From Pyrrhoderma lamaoense (taxonomy: Eukaryota > Basidiomycota > Agaricomycetes > Hymenochaetales > Hymenochaetaceae): 64,000 nt of DNA. The notes beneath the pieces were generated by a model that made no database searches, was not told the origin of the DNA, and saw only the letters and a list, made by a program, of their open reading frames with translations. This document shows positions 34,396 to 46,445 of this stretch, piece after piece (the stretch's first letter is position 1; every line of letters starts with the position of its first letter). The position numbers and the translations under genes are program-made. The stretch is taken from assembly GCA_002794735.1 (NCBI GenBank), contig NBAZ01000012.1, forward strand, positions 496,001 to 560,000, written 5' to 3'.

Positions 34396-36086
34396 CTATC
34401 GCTCATACTGTGGAGGCCCAGGGGAACTTGGTGGTATTGGCTGACCAAGGTTATTGATAACTTGTAAGGTGGGATTACTTCCCTGATATGGAGTAGGAAG
34501 TGCACGAGGAGATCCCGTTCGTGGTGCTGTCATCCCGGAACGGATACTAGGCGAGCTGAGCTGAGGACGTAGCAAGGTTGCGACTTCTTTGGCAAGCTCA
34601 TGGACGTTGACTGATGGACTATGTTGGTATTGAGGTTGGGCTTGTTAGAAAAGTCAGTAATTAAGTATTTCTTGTCAACGGTACCATGCATTAAAGATGG
34701 TGTGAGCGTCACTAACCCTGTCTTTGTGCACCAAGCTCTGGACCATAATGATGACCAGAACCTACGATATCATCCTGCGTGGCAGAGCCCATAGAATTCT
34801 CTGTATACGATGTAAATCGGGGAAACGCTTCAGGACCACCACTCATTGCTTCATGGTGTCGGAGTTGCATGTTACCAGTCTGGTTTAGGAGATCATTAGC
34901 CTCATTCCAATTGCGGCTCTGAGGGATCGGAGTTGAAGAACTCGCAGAAAGTCCAGTAGTATCAATCAATCCAGGCACATCATTTCTGGTATTAGAATGT
35001 TCCAACATAGAGGGTCGGTCATCCCGATCACCACTGCTTCGGTCACGCTTTGCTCTGTACAATAGATAACCCAAGGCTACAATTATACATCCAGCGATTG
35101 CACCCCCGATTCCTCCCCCTAGTGCTGCTTTATTAACTGCCGATGATGTAGTGGAGGATGAAGATGTTTCCGCAGATAGAGCAGAAGTGGACGAAGTCTG
35201 AGAACTGATAGGGCTGGTGGTTATTGTCGCCGAGTTGGAAAGCGTCGAAGGTGGGGGAGTAGTTGGGGGAGTAGCTGCAGAAGCACCAACCCCGATCAAG
35301 CTTATGGTCGGAGTTTGCTATTCAAATCAGGATCAAGAGTATTATTATCAATGAAAGTAAGATTAAAGGAAGTTGGGAGCTCACAGCTGGGGTTGTTGTC
35401 ACAAGTTTTGCAGATTCAGAAAATGTTGTATATTGGTCAGCGGGCGCATTTATTGCCCTTTGGGTTACGTTTAATAAAGTATATTACTTTGATAACTTCC
35501 GAATCTATGTACTTACCCGACCATACCATTAGCGCAATGAAAGTTAGGCTTAGTTGCTCCGCAGTAGAACCAGATAGCTATCAAAGACAGCATTTTTATC
35601 AGTATAACCACACTCAGCCACAGGAACATTATAACAAGACTAATAGTTTAGACATACGGGCTGATGCATTGGTGATAGTCAAGCTCCATACCGGAGAAGA
35701 GTTTGTACTATTGCTGGAGAAACCTGGGACGATTCCGCTGTCAAATCCGCCAGAAAGTGGTGCACATGGATTGGCAAATGTGGATTGAGTTACACCATGG
35801 GCTCTAGGTGTAAAAATTGATTATAAGTGCTGAAACTAATAGATTTCATAGGACATTGAGGTTTAGTTACCCGGCGACAAACAAGAATTCTACAACGTCT
35901 CCTTGTAGCGCTGACACTGTTAGTGGATCGTAAAACTGACCAACCGTAATCTGTGAGAACAACAAAGTTAATATACATTGATTGAACTCGAAGTCGAAGG
36001 GATTTTACGGTCTGTGTAGACTGTGCAAATACTATGTATGCTGTCGATAACAATTCTAAGATAAGCACAACAAGTTGCCTTTTCAT
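34396..36086 (-). CDS. Serine-rich cupredoxin-like membrane protein, paralogue B
   Basis: Start MKRQLVVLILELLSTAYIVF (36086) is a clear signal peptide. The cupredoxin domain is TITVGQFYDPLTVSALQGDV, AHGVTQSTFANPCAPLSGGF and IWFYCGATKPNFHCANGMVG, with His, Cys and Met spaced as in a type-1 copper site. A Thr/Ser/Pro linker, a membrane helix (GGAIAGCIIVALGYLLYRA) and a long cytosolic tail ending SSPGPPQYER follow. About seven exons, all in phase; the splice after VAG rebuilds GAHGV. Tail elements HELAKEVATLLRPQL and SSPGPPQYER are shared with paralogue A, proving tandem duplication. Function is unknown; a surface receptor or sensor with a conserved cytosolic end is plausible. Confidence 0.8.
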
Positions 36087-36802
36087 CTCGACTTCTACAG
36101 GCGGACCCAAGCCGACGAAGAAAGTGCGAAGCACAACAATCACAACGAAAGAGTGAAAGGATGTACTGGGGATCAAATGGGTCAACTATCTGTATTTCCA
36201 CCCCTATGATCTCGGCAGTGCAGCCTTTCCATCACCGACGAATACGAGAGTTTCGGTGTTGGTCCTTTGAAACTGATTGTTCTCACATTTTGACTAATTG
36301 CTTGCCACATAGCGCTGAGATTCGATGGGAATTCGTACCTGACACACCATTCCACTACTAGTAATGATACACAGTGAGAGTCTCCGACTCGAATTAGTTG
36401 AAATCGATCACAGAAGTCCGTAGATGATAGCTTCTTCAATACACACGATCAGATATGCAGTTTCGCCATTTAATCATGTCCCCGCCGACATCTCTCAATA
36501 AATTGTGGTGTATGGGAAAGAAACCGAGAGGTACAGCCATACGTCAAGAGTAATTTAAACCCAACACCATACGGGAATAGAGTATCGGCAGTGTTTTTCA
36601 TATTCGCCTTAATGAAGCCAATAGCAGGAGAATCTATCTCTTACCCTTATGCTCCAGGTTCAACATAACATCAGAGTACTGGTACAAGTATGACACCCGG
36701 ATATCAGATAATTTGACATTTAACTAAAATTAGATCTAGGAACAATCATCGCCGATTGTCAGTGCGAAGCTAAGTCATGTTAATTCAATCAGTTCTTATA
36801 CA
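36087..36802. other. Intergenic
   Basis: Promoter of cupredoxin B and 3' flank of the GNAT gene. Short open frames here (for example 36182-36439 minus) have no motif. Confidence 0.5.
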
Positions 36803-37717
36803 TTATTGAGTTTGTGGACTACCATTTCCCTTATATTCCCATTTCAAGAAGTGCAGCCCAGTAATCCCACCTCCCTTGCTCTCGGGAAGTTTAACGCAGT
36901 TTTTTACAAGACCCTCCGCATTATCTTCATTCTCAAAGTACGAAAATCCATTTTTTAGAAAAACTTTGACACTTCCGTAGTTACCCTCAAAAGCCGTACC
37001 GTGTATAGTCCGAACGTTCATGTTGGGTACTGCCCAACTATGAATTACTGTGTTCAAAGCGACAGTCATGATTCCTCGACTGTGATGGCTAGGTTTTAGA
37101 TAATCTTAAGTATCGCCTATTCTTAGTATTCCAGTGCTTACAAACTTAATATATTTTATTAACTTACAGCCAAATTCCCAGATTATCCTACTATCGCCAA
37201 CTGAAAACATCGAGTTTTGTATTGTTAAGGCCTGTTCCTGTTCCTTGTCGCCCAGGTAATCGAAACGACGGCTCCTTAGGATGTCAATGCTACCCAAAAG
37301 GACATCCGACCCATCGTCTTGTAGTTCACGGATAGCGGATACGGGGCATCCATCTAGCATAGCCAAACCTGTGTTTGCATCTATGACTGCGTTCTTATCA
37401 TCTTGATTTCCTTCGAGTACGTTTATAAGGGCATCACTTTTTCCTTTCACTATATCGAGCCATGATTTTGCATGCTCGGGAAGATATGGGAATGGTGGCC
37501 CTATAAGCATCTTATAAACACGTGGGTCATTATGTATCGCAACCATATCTGAGATATCGCTCCAACGAGGAGGCGTTATTATGAGATTATTGTGTGGCGA
37601 AGGAAGTTGGAGGTAGAGCTCATTTGTGTAGGGATTCCTTTTCAGAGAGTTTAATGCAATATTGAATTGGGTAGTCATAGATTTTGAATTATGATGACGG
37701 TATGATGAAAAGCTCAC
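36803..37717 (-). CDS. GNAT-family N-acetyltransferase
   Basis: Two exons, 37717-37168 and 37104-36803, total 852 nt, 283 residues. An alternative in-frame start is at 37678 (MTTQFNIALNS). The N-terminal region has ITPPRWSDISDMVAIHNDPR, the usual opening of RimJ/RimL-type GNATs. The acetyl-CoA loop and helix are HHSRGIMTVALNTVIHSWA, followed by the strand-helix block VRTIHGTAFEGNYGSVKVFL and KNGFSYFE. These place it among acetyltransferases that modify small molecules or protein N-termini. The substrate is unknown. No frame break. It is followed by the cysteine-synthase-like gene upstream, with no operon-like meaning in a fungus. Confidence 0.82.
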
Positions 37718-37891
37718 TGTAGAAAATGGGTGCTATAGATTTATGTGATGGATTTAAATTATACGATAGTAATTACTGACTCATTCCGCAAGCACGTGGC
37801 ATTTCCCACACTACATTGCAATCTGGTCATTAGGTGAAAGAAGCGGCATTGAGTGCCATCTACTTCGGGTGCAACCGTCGTAAAGTCCCTT

Positions 37892-39269
37892 CTAATCCAG
37901 TACAGCATATTTCTTCAAATGTTCAGGAATAGCATTATCAAGGCCTTTAGACTGGAGCCATGTTTTAGAGAAAAGTCGGCTTTGGTATCTGTAGGCTCCA
38001 TCACAAAGCATCGTGACGATCGTTTTGCCTTATTGCAAGTTTCTGGTTTTAGATAGTACTTGACGAGGAATAACTATCACATACCTGGTCCAAGCTTCTG
38101 AGCCATTTCATATGCAGCGGCTACATTCAACGCAGAACTAGCTCCTATGTAGATACCTTCGGTATCAAGCATCTCGTAAACCATCGAGATGGACTTTTCA
38201 TCAGCAATGGTAAGAGAGCTATCAATATCCTTCACGAAGGTAGCCAAGTTATTTGTGATGCGACCTTGACCGATACCTGTAACGACAGATATTGAATCAA
38301 ATTGTACATTCTAGATAGACTTTAATTAACTACCTTCGGTTATTGAACTTCCAGTTCTCTCTGTAAGCTTCCCCCGACTACTGATGTAGCTATGTAGGAC
38401 ACTACCCGGAGGATCAGCAAGCCATACTTGCGTTTTTCCATCACTCTTCTCTTTGAGGAATCGACCCGTTCCCGCCAAAGTCCCTCCTGTTCCTGTTGCA
38501 CAGATGAAGCCGTCAGTCTTGCCATCTGTCTGCTCCCATATTTCCGGTCCAGTAGTCACATAATGAGAGTTTGCATTGGATACATTGTCAAACTGATCTG
38601 TCCAAACCGCATTCACCCTTGCTGCTGCATATTCACGAGCTTGATGATTATAATTTTGCGGATTCTCATATGCTACGGCTGGTACAGGATATACTTCTGC
38701 CCCAAGCATCCGCAAAAGATCAATTTTTTCCTGGCTCTGGTTGTCATGTATGATGATCAGAGCTAGGTTAGATGTCACTTTATCAAAGAGACTTTAGCCA
38801 CACCTGAGTATTAGGCATGAATATTACGCATTTGTAGCCCTTTGATCTACACACATGTGCAAGTCCGATTCCAGTGTTACCTGCTGTTCCCTCGACTATT
38901 GTCCCTCCTGGTTTGATTCTATCAGAAGTGGAACTAAATTCTAAGTTCTAAGAGCTATAGGCATATAGGCACCTACCGGCCGCTCAGTTCCGCATCGGTA
39001 ATGACACCAAGTGCAGCTCTGTCCTTAACGCTGCCTCCCGGATTTTGAAACTCTGCCTTTCCATATATACGACATCCTGTCCTTTCTGAAAGACCTTTCA
39101 GATAAATCTATATTTTTAGGAAGGCGGAAATCAAAACATGGAAGCTTGTCAGGAAGGTATTTGTACTTGCCAAGGGAGTGTTTCCAATAGCTCCAGTAAA
39201 ACCGTTGACTGCCCTAGAAGTGAAACGCCTATTAGAGACGACCGCCTGACGGCGTAAGACAGGATGCAT
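37892..39269 (-). CDS. Cysteine-synthase-like PLP enzyme (fungal cysteine synthase 2 type)
   Basis: About six exons; start [18 protein letters not shown] (39269), basic and Ser/Arg-rich, fits a mitochondrial presequence. The fold-type II PLP motifs are [23 protein letters not shown] with the PLP lysine, the substrate loop GTAGNTGIG and the phosphate loop [10 protein letters not shown]. The C-terminus [20 protein letters not shown] matches the fungal cysteine synthase 2 group rather than Cys1. It should use an activated serine and sulfide, or a related beta-replacement; catalysis in this subgroup is less certain. Intron 1 (39170-39108) starts with GCAAGT, so a GC-AG intron is required to join GNTPL to [11 protein letters not shown]. 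The gene is divergent from ARF1 with 277 bp between starts. Confidence 0.88.
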
Positions 39270-39546
39270 GATGAAAGTAGGAGAGAAAGGGTGAAATGAC
39301 TAACCTCCAATTTTTTTAGCTTCTACTACGGGACCAGTCGGTCTGTCGAAATAATGGTGTGCGAGTATGACAACGCGCGAATTTGTGTGACGCACCGTCA
39401 CATAATACGTCACAAGGCTAGACTTTAGTGTGTTGTCGCGTCGAAACAGGCAACTCCGCCCAGCTCCTACCATCGTCATTGCCGCCTGCTAGTCAGTGCA
39501 ACCACCCTCCACTGCCGCTCTTTACCTTCGTCTTTAACATACCAAA
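39270..39546. promoter_or_regulatory. Divergent promoter region, cysteine-synthase-like gene and ARF1
   Basis: 277 bp shared upstream region. It contains the inverted repeat GTGACG-cac-CGTCAC at 39387-39401 and a further CGTCAC at 39408-39413. These are matches to the TGACG half-site of CRE/ATF-type bZIP factors. Regulation is inferred. Confidence 0.5.
39387..39413. promoter_or_regulatory. Clustered CRE/ATF-like TGACG sites
   Basis: Three CGTCAC/GTGACG half-sites within 27 bp, two of them a perfect inverted repeat with a 3-bp spacer. It lies 134 bp before the ARF1 start and about 120 bp before the minus-strand gene. Confidence 0.5.
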
Positions 39547-40373
<827 letters not shown>

Positions 40374-41350
40374 ATGTTTTATTTGCGCACGCTTCGTTAT
40401 AACGATTGGATTCATACATATTCCATGGTCTACTGTGTATCACTCCTGCAATCCTGCGTAGTTTCCCTGCTATTTTTTTAATCAGTTCACGCCTGAATAT
40501 GACCTGTGCCCAATATGATGTCCGTCCCCTTTGGCCTTATTCTCATTTCTTCCTTGCTTTCTCTATTCTTCCTTGCCTCGGCTACGTTTTTACAAATGAT
40601 CTATGGAACTTTCCACACTCACATACCTTTAGCATAGCCTGGTTACCCACCTCTTCTCTTTACCATCTTGCTTTATTGCCTTATCTCGTCAATACCTCTC
40701 TTTCCTTTCATGTTCCCAGCTTTGTCTCATCTCGTTGATGCCTCAACGTTCTTGCGTTTGATATTGCCTTTTTTGTTGCCTCTTTTCTGTGTTATATATA
40801 TACAAACAATCATTAATGGAGGGTACTTGTGTATACCGGCCGACGCGACGGCTTGGATCTTTTTAATTAACTCCATTAAAATGGACTGTTCATACTTAAA
40901 ATCTCATTTTAATTGATTCCGGAGTGATGAATAAGGTTTGATTCGCAGAAGGTTTGGAACGGGTAGTCTATATATAGCAGCAAGTTAAATTCATGCTATT
41001 GAGATTGGGTATAAGAGTAATCCGGAGGAACAGCAATGCAAATCATCATAATACATGTCAATCAAACTTGACAATAAGTACATATAGAATGGACCGTGGT
41101 TTCGCTAGGAATATGGATATACAAACATTCATGGTAGGGTAGAATCCGTGAAGATCGTGAAAGCAAGGGACAGTAGAACATGCGAAAAATGTTTAAAACA
41201 AGTTATAGGAATAGTTAGGAGACGTCTAATTAGATTTGCATGAAGGTGAAGATGATAAAAATATAAAATAGAAAGTGGGACAAACAGAAACATCAGAATA
41301 CGACAGAAAAAGGAGTAAGAAAAGTCATGTAACCCGTAACCTAGGAGATG
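40374..41350. other. Intergenic, pyrimidine-rich ARF1 3' flank
   Basis: 40430-40800 is C/T-rich and yields hydrophobic-looking open frames on plus that I reject as genes. The rest is A-rich. No gene seen. Confidence 0.5.
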
Positions 41351-43458
41351 CTATCGCTTCACTGGTGTACCTGCACGAAACTGGCTTTGGCTTAATACTT
41401 GCAGCCAATTGTCTCCCATCTCTTCTCGAAGGGCTTCGATCTTCGCGCGGAATTGTCGTCCATCATTGTTAGCGTTCTTACTACCGTCAGGGACTTTCAC
41501 TACATCAATCTGATGGAAACCAGGATCGGCAGGTGGGGGAGAAAAAATGGAGGTAGATGTCCGACCACGTCCTCGACGAGTGAAAGCAGCCCCGACCGCC
41601 TTCCTAAGCTTCCAGAGAGTGGGGAGGAAGAAACGGGTGGAGAAGAAGAGATCGGAGTATCATGCTCCGTTCGATACCGTGTATGCTTAGAATGACGCGG
41701 ACTACTTCTTACCTCCATAACTTTTGTCTCATTCGATAAGTTGTCATTGCCAACTTCCTCAGTCTTGGGCGACCGTGACCGTGTACTACTCCGCAGCCTA
41801 GCTTCGAGAGACTCGCCAGAACTCCCACCATCAAGAGCAACAATGCGTTTGTTGCGTTTCTTCGATTTTGTCACTACTGCTGGTAGCCCAGGTGAAGGAA
41901 TGGATGATGAAGCAGAGACAGGACGAGGAGATCTACTAGGTACAGTATCATTGTTCGTAGGTCCCTTCGTAGAAGAGCTAGCTGGATCAGAAAGTGATGA
42001 GTATGTAGCGGCTGGTAAACGGGAAGGATAATGCTCGTCCGTAGGCACGACTCTACTCCTTCTTTCAAAGTAGCTAGGTAGAGAGCCATCAAGGACAATA
42101 TTTTTATCTTCCTTCCAGAAGTAATCAAAGCAGCGTATACGATAATTGTCTTCTAACTCTACAAATGGATTCTTCTCAACCCAAATTTCGGTTATATTTG
42201 GGAGAACAGCAAGTCGCCCTACTTCTGCGCTCTCATCAAGTCGGTTTGAACGAAGATCCACCCTCTCGAGTGCGACGAGTCGTTCAAGACCACATAGTGA
42301 GTCCAGTCGATTACCCGAGAGATTAAGAGTGAGAACCTGGCCAAGCTTCTTGTAGACCCCAAGTACAGAATCAATCATGTTATCAGACAAATTGAGAGAA
42401 ACTAGGTTGAATAGAGTAGATAGTTGCGGTATGGAAACAAGAAGGTTGGTAGAGAGATCAAGATGTGTGATTGAGGTGAGGGTGGTGAGTATTGAAGTAG
42501 GGAAAGCCGTAAGAGAGTTATCCGCTAGGCAAAGGTGCTTTAAAAATGCCCACTTAAGAGGTGACAACTGAGATAACAAGGGGTTTGGAGTAGGTGATTC
42601 TGGTGAAGAAGCTGGTTCATCCTCAGATTCTTCTTGCACTGTTTCAGGCAAGTTTGAGCTATGAAAGCCTTTTGTCGACAATCGGTGTCCAAGTTTTCTT
42701 ATCCTCGATCTTGTCGCATCTCCTTCCCGCCTGAGCTGATCATCAATGACAGCATCTACAAATATGTTTGTAGGGTTATCCAAACCACCTCTTTTGATCG
42801 TCAAACTCCGAAGTGATTCTGCGAGTCTATCCCAACCTAATAGCGCACGAGGATCGACGTCCACGCATTCTAGGCTCATTATACACTTGAAAGAATCTAA
42901 GGGAAGCGCATTGTCTAGAGGTGGATCCTGTGCTAATTCCATGATCATCTTTGGACCAGGTGCCGTGATCGACAGAGCAGGTAATTTAGTAAATGAGCTG
43001 TAGATATACTTGAGCTCTGACTCGATATCACGTATCTCCGTCTTTCCCCACCAGCCACTTCCAAGAGAAAGGCGAGAAACAGCACTCAATGAGGACTTAA
43101 ATGACTCGGCAATAGATAGAGTTTCTGATTTATCACCATTAAGTCCGATGTCCAGGTAACTCAGAGGACGTGAAAGGTCATCAACCTGTACGTCAAGAGA
43201 ACCGACATCGATGCCAATACCTTCCAGCCTCATAAGCAAGTAGAAAAGATGATGCGTGTCCAAAGAGAGTACAACTGGTGTTATCGATGTATTGTTGTCA
43301 GCAAGGCCAACCCACCCCAATGGATTGAATAAGGACGCATTTGGGACACTATGAGCCTTCCGACGGCGTACAGCACCAGCCTGTGCGAGACGAGCTTCAT
43401 TATCTTTGATGAATATTGCTGTCCGGCGTATGTAGTCGTCGCCAGGTTCCGTGTCCAT
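41351..43458 (-). CDS. Leucine-rich-repeat protein (one-base frame break near the C-terminus)
   Basis: A single long exon from MDTEPGDDYIRRTAIFIKDN (43458). About residues 300-460 hold six or so LRRs of the SDS22-like spacing (LKHLCLADNSLTAFP, ITHLDLSTNLLVSIP, LVSLNLSDNMI, VLTLNLSGNRLDSL, LERVDLRSNRLD, ITEIWVEKNPF), capped by YRIRCFDYFWKEDKNIVLDG. A Ser/Pro/Arg-rich region follows. At the GGGG run 41621-41624 (minus CCCC) one missing C puts the frame wrong. Adding it joins SSSP to TLWKLRKAVGAAFTRRGRGR and the tail ending GDNWLQVLSQSQFRAGTPVK, with the stop at 41351. Without it the frame ends at 41500 in an unconserved tail. The total is about 702 residues. A scaffold role is inferred from LRRs alone. 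Confidence 0.8.
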
Positions 43459-43688
43459 GTCGTCGTCGACGTCGGGACCAAGTAAACCAGACGCGGGCAG
43501 AAGAGCCTTAAGCCATGTGTGTGACGCAAGGGCAAGGAGACACTCATAAGGATAATTACTATATGCGGAAAGACTTTCTCATATACGCGTCACTAGTCTC
43601 AGCTCCGAGCGTGCCACAGTTCAAAGTCCCTCTCTCACCGACCTTCATCCTCCTTTACGCGTCTCAAGTGTATCTAACAGTCGTAGAC
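43459..43688. promoter_or_regulatory. Divergent promoter region, LRR gene and RAD23
   Basis: 230 bp between divergent start codons 43458 (minus) and 43689 (plus). No specific site identified. Confidence 0.4.
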
Positions 43689-45213
43689 ATGCTTGTTACG
43701 ATTAAAACACTTCAGCAGAAGGTCTTCAAGGTAAACCAATACCAAAACTTGTATGAGTTAATCTTTGTACCTACAGCATATATCCTCCTCTAGATCGATG
43801 TCGAAGAGAATTCAACCGTTGGTGATCTCAAACAGAGGATATTCGGTGAGCACTCGCATCCGGTGGAGCAGCAGAAACTTATCTACTCTGGTAACCTGGG
43901 TTTTACTATTACTACCGATAGAGAAAGCTGACGAAGAAATAGGCAAGATCCTCTCGGATGCGAGTGAACTTAAGAGTTACAATATCAAAGATAGTGATTT
44001 CATCGTATTAATGGTTTCAAAGGTAATATACTCATTACACGTAGCTACCACTAGCTTACAGGACTTTTCAATCGAATAGCCTAAGCCTGCACCAGCACCC
44101 ACCCCCGCCAAGGCACCAGAGCCTACACCAGTTCCAGCGGTTGATCCAACTCCAGCTGCACCAGCCACTGCCGCACCTGTAACCCCTGCACCTGCACCCT
44201 CTACTCCCGTCCCGTCTTCAGCCTCTCCATCTCAGGAGAGAGCATTTGGTGATACGAGCTCTTTCCTTACTGGAGAAGCACTCCAGTCTACTATCCAAAA
44301 CATGGTGGAAATGGGTTTTGAACGTGCACAGGTGATGCGAGCCCTGAAGGCAAGCTTCAACAATCCTGACAGAGCAGTCGAGTATCTCATGAACGTAAGT
44401 GCACATATGATAATATATCAAAAGGTTATCCTCAATACATCCCTATTTCAGGGTATCCCTGCTCATCTTGAGGCTGAATCATCCACTACCAGTCGTTCTG
44501 CACCATCGGCTCAACCCGCAGCTGCTCCTTCCGCTCCTACCTCAGCTCCTACTACAGCACCCCCAGTTGTCCAGGCCGCACCCCAGAATCTCTTCCAAGT
44601 ACGCCTTTTCTCTAATTTGTGTCTTGATATTTTCTAAGTATCTCTTAGCTTGCTCAACAACAACAGCAGCAGCATCAAGGTGTTGGGTTACCCGGTGCTG
44701 GCGCACTGGGTGCTTCTGGCCTCGGGGCTGGAGCTGGAGCTGGAATTGAAAGTGCAGGGGGACAGGGACAACTGGGAGATCTCCGTAACCTAGTGATGCA
44801 GAATCCTGCTCTCCTTCAGCCAATGATTCAGCAACTCGCCCAATCAAATCCTGGTTTGGCCCAGTATCTCGAACAAAACCCCGAAGCATTACTTCAGATT
44901 CTAGGAACGATGGGCGGAGAGGGCAATCTAGGAGAGAGCTTTGATGATGGAGAAGGCTCTGAGGGTGGCCTTTCCAATTTACCCCCTGGTACCCAGGTCG
45001 TTCAAATAACTCCAGAAGAGCGTGCTGCTATCGAAAGAGTATGTCCCATCTGTCATGTCTCTGAAGTTCTAGTTACTGAATAACGATGAATAACAATAAA
45101 AGCTGGAACAACTTGGATTTCCAAGACAAACGGTACTTGAAGCCTACTTCGCATGTGATAAGAATGAGGAGATGGCTGCAAATTATCTCTTTGAAAATGG
45201 GTTTGACGACTAA
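43689..45213 (+). CDS. RAD23: UV excision repair / proteasome shuttle protein Rad23
   Basis: About seven exons. The UBL domain starts [14 protein letters not shown] and continues [31 protein letters not shown] and [10 protein letters not shown] Pro/Ala linker follows, then UBA1 ([20 protein letters not shown]), the XPC-binding domain ([27 protein letters not shown]) and UBA2 ([20 protein letters not shown] ... [10 protein letters not shown]). This is the complete Rad23 domain order, about 380 residues. A 52-nt intron within the UBL joins YSG to KILSD. Rad23 binds Rad4/XPC for nucleotide excision repair and carries ubiquitylated clients to the proteasome. No frame break. A CAACAACAACAGCAGCAGCA tract encodes poly-Gln before the XPC-binding domain. 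Confidence 0.96.
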
Positions 45214-46445
45214 GTTGGCTGGCTTTCATTTAATTTGTATATTCATGATGTATATTTCTGCAAATTAGTGTTATTCTGTTGTCGTTCTAGTAGTACCTCT
45301 CTTCACGTTTCTCAAATATTCCTATTCATTTTTGTTGACGAACTCTCATAACTAATTGTAATATCAAAACAGAGGCGTTCTGATTGATCTAGTAGTGTTG
45401 CTTTGCACGTCTGCCAATTGGATAAAGGAAGAATTGTTGCTTATAATAATTCAATGGATATCTCTGCTCACTAGGATGAAAATATGCTTAGATGAGGGCC
45501 AACCAGTAAGACTTCAATAGGAACTTTGCTTTTCTCTTACGAAACCAAGAATACGATTGGGCACTCTTCCAGAGATATGATCGCCACATCTAGCTCTATA
45601 ATATTGGTGCTGGTGATGCAAAGTAGATCATTATACTCTAATAACAATAATAGGAAACTATGGCTAAGAAAAGGCAAAGTATAACTACGCTTTTGCAGAC
45701 TAAAATGATTATTTCTTACAGTAGTTTGCTCCTCATATTTCTGTAGCTTGGTACGTAATGATATTTGTAAATATTGAAAAAAGATGTTTCAAACTCCCTA
45801 GATAATTATATACCTGTGAATGTTAACTTGAAGAGATCATCTGGCTTTTCCCATGGTCGGATCAAGACGAGGATAGTTGCCAAATTCAAGTCAGGAAGTA
45901 ATCAACCCCACGCCACCAACGACTTGATCAGCCGATTAACAGAGGAATTGAGATAATTATTACTTAGCTGAATCCTCCCATCTGGAAAGTACAACGATCA
46001 CCCTCTTAAGACCTTTTATTCAGAGTCACTAGTTTGAAATCGGATGCGTGCTGCTGTGCCAGCGCTGGACTCGGGTTTTGAGCTAGGGCGATACCGTGTG
46101 ACAACTAAATTTATCTGCATACCCTAGGGAATCATTCATGTGTAAAATGCAAACTGAATTACGAACATCCTCCCGTCATGCTATCCTTGGTGTTTTTTTA
46201 CTTTGGTCTATAGCGTCTCACTTTAACTCAAGAACTAGTTATTATAATCTGCTTTGCTTTGGTACATAGATATGCACTGGGCGGCTTGTATGACTTCATA
46301 AAACGATGGTACTATGCCATTAGTACGGCATATCTGAAAGCCATTTCTCTTGTGGTTTGACTGAGACTTACTTCTTTTACTTATCTCTCTGCACCACCAC
46401 ACTACAGGCATAGACTAAGTACTCGCTCGGAAGGGAATTATCAAA
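45214..46445. other. Intergenic, no gene seen
   Basis: 1.2 kb of AT-rich sequence. A 60-codon plus frame at 45774-45956 has no motif. No tRNA or repeat was recognised. Confidence 0.45.

Noticed and set aside
36182..36439. 85-codon minus-strand frame upstream of cupredoxin B
   Set aside because: No motif or splice continuity with the cupredoxin gene; treated as promoter region.
40406..40738. 110-codon hydrophobic plus-strand frame after ARF1
   Set aside because: The hydrophobicity comes from a C/T-rich stretch; it is better explained as ARF1 3' flank.
43860..43945. 33-nt intron in the RAD23 UBL domain
   Set aside because: A 52-nt intron ending at a later AG restores the exact UBL sequence YSGKILSD.
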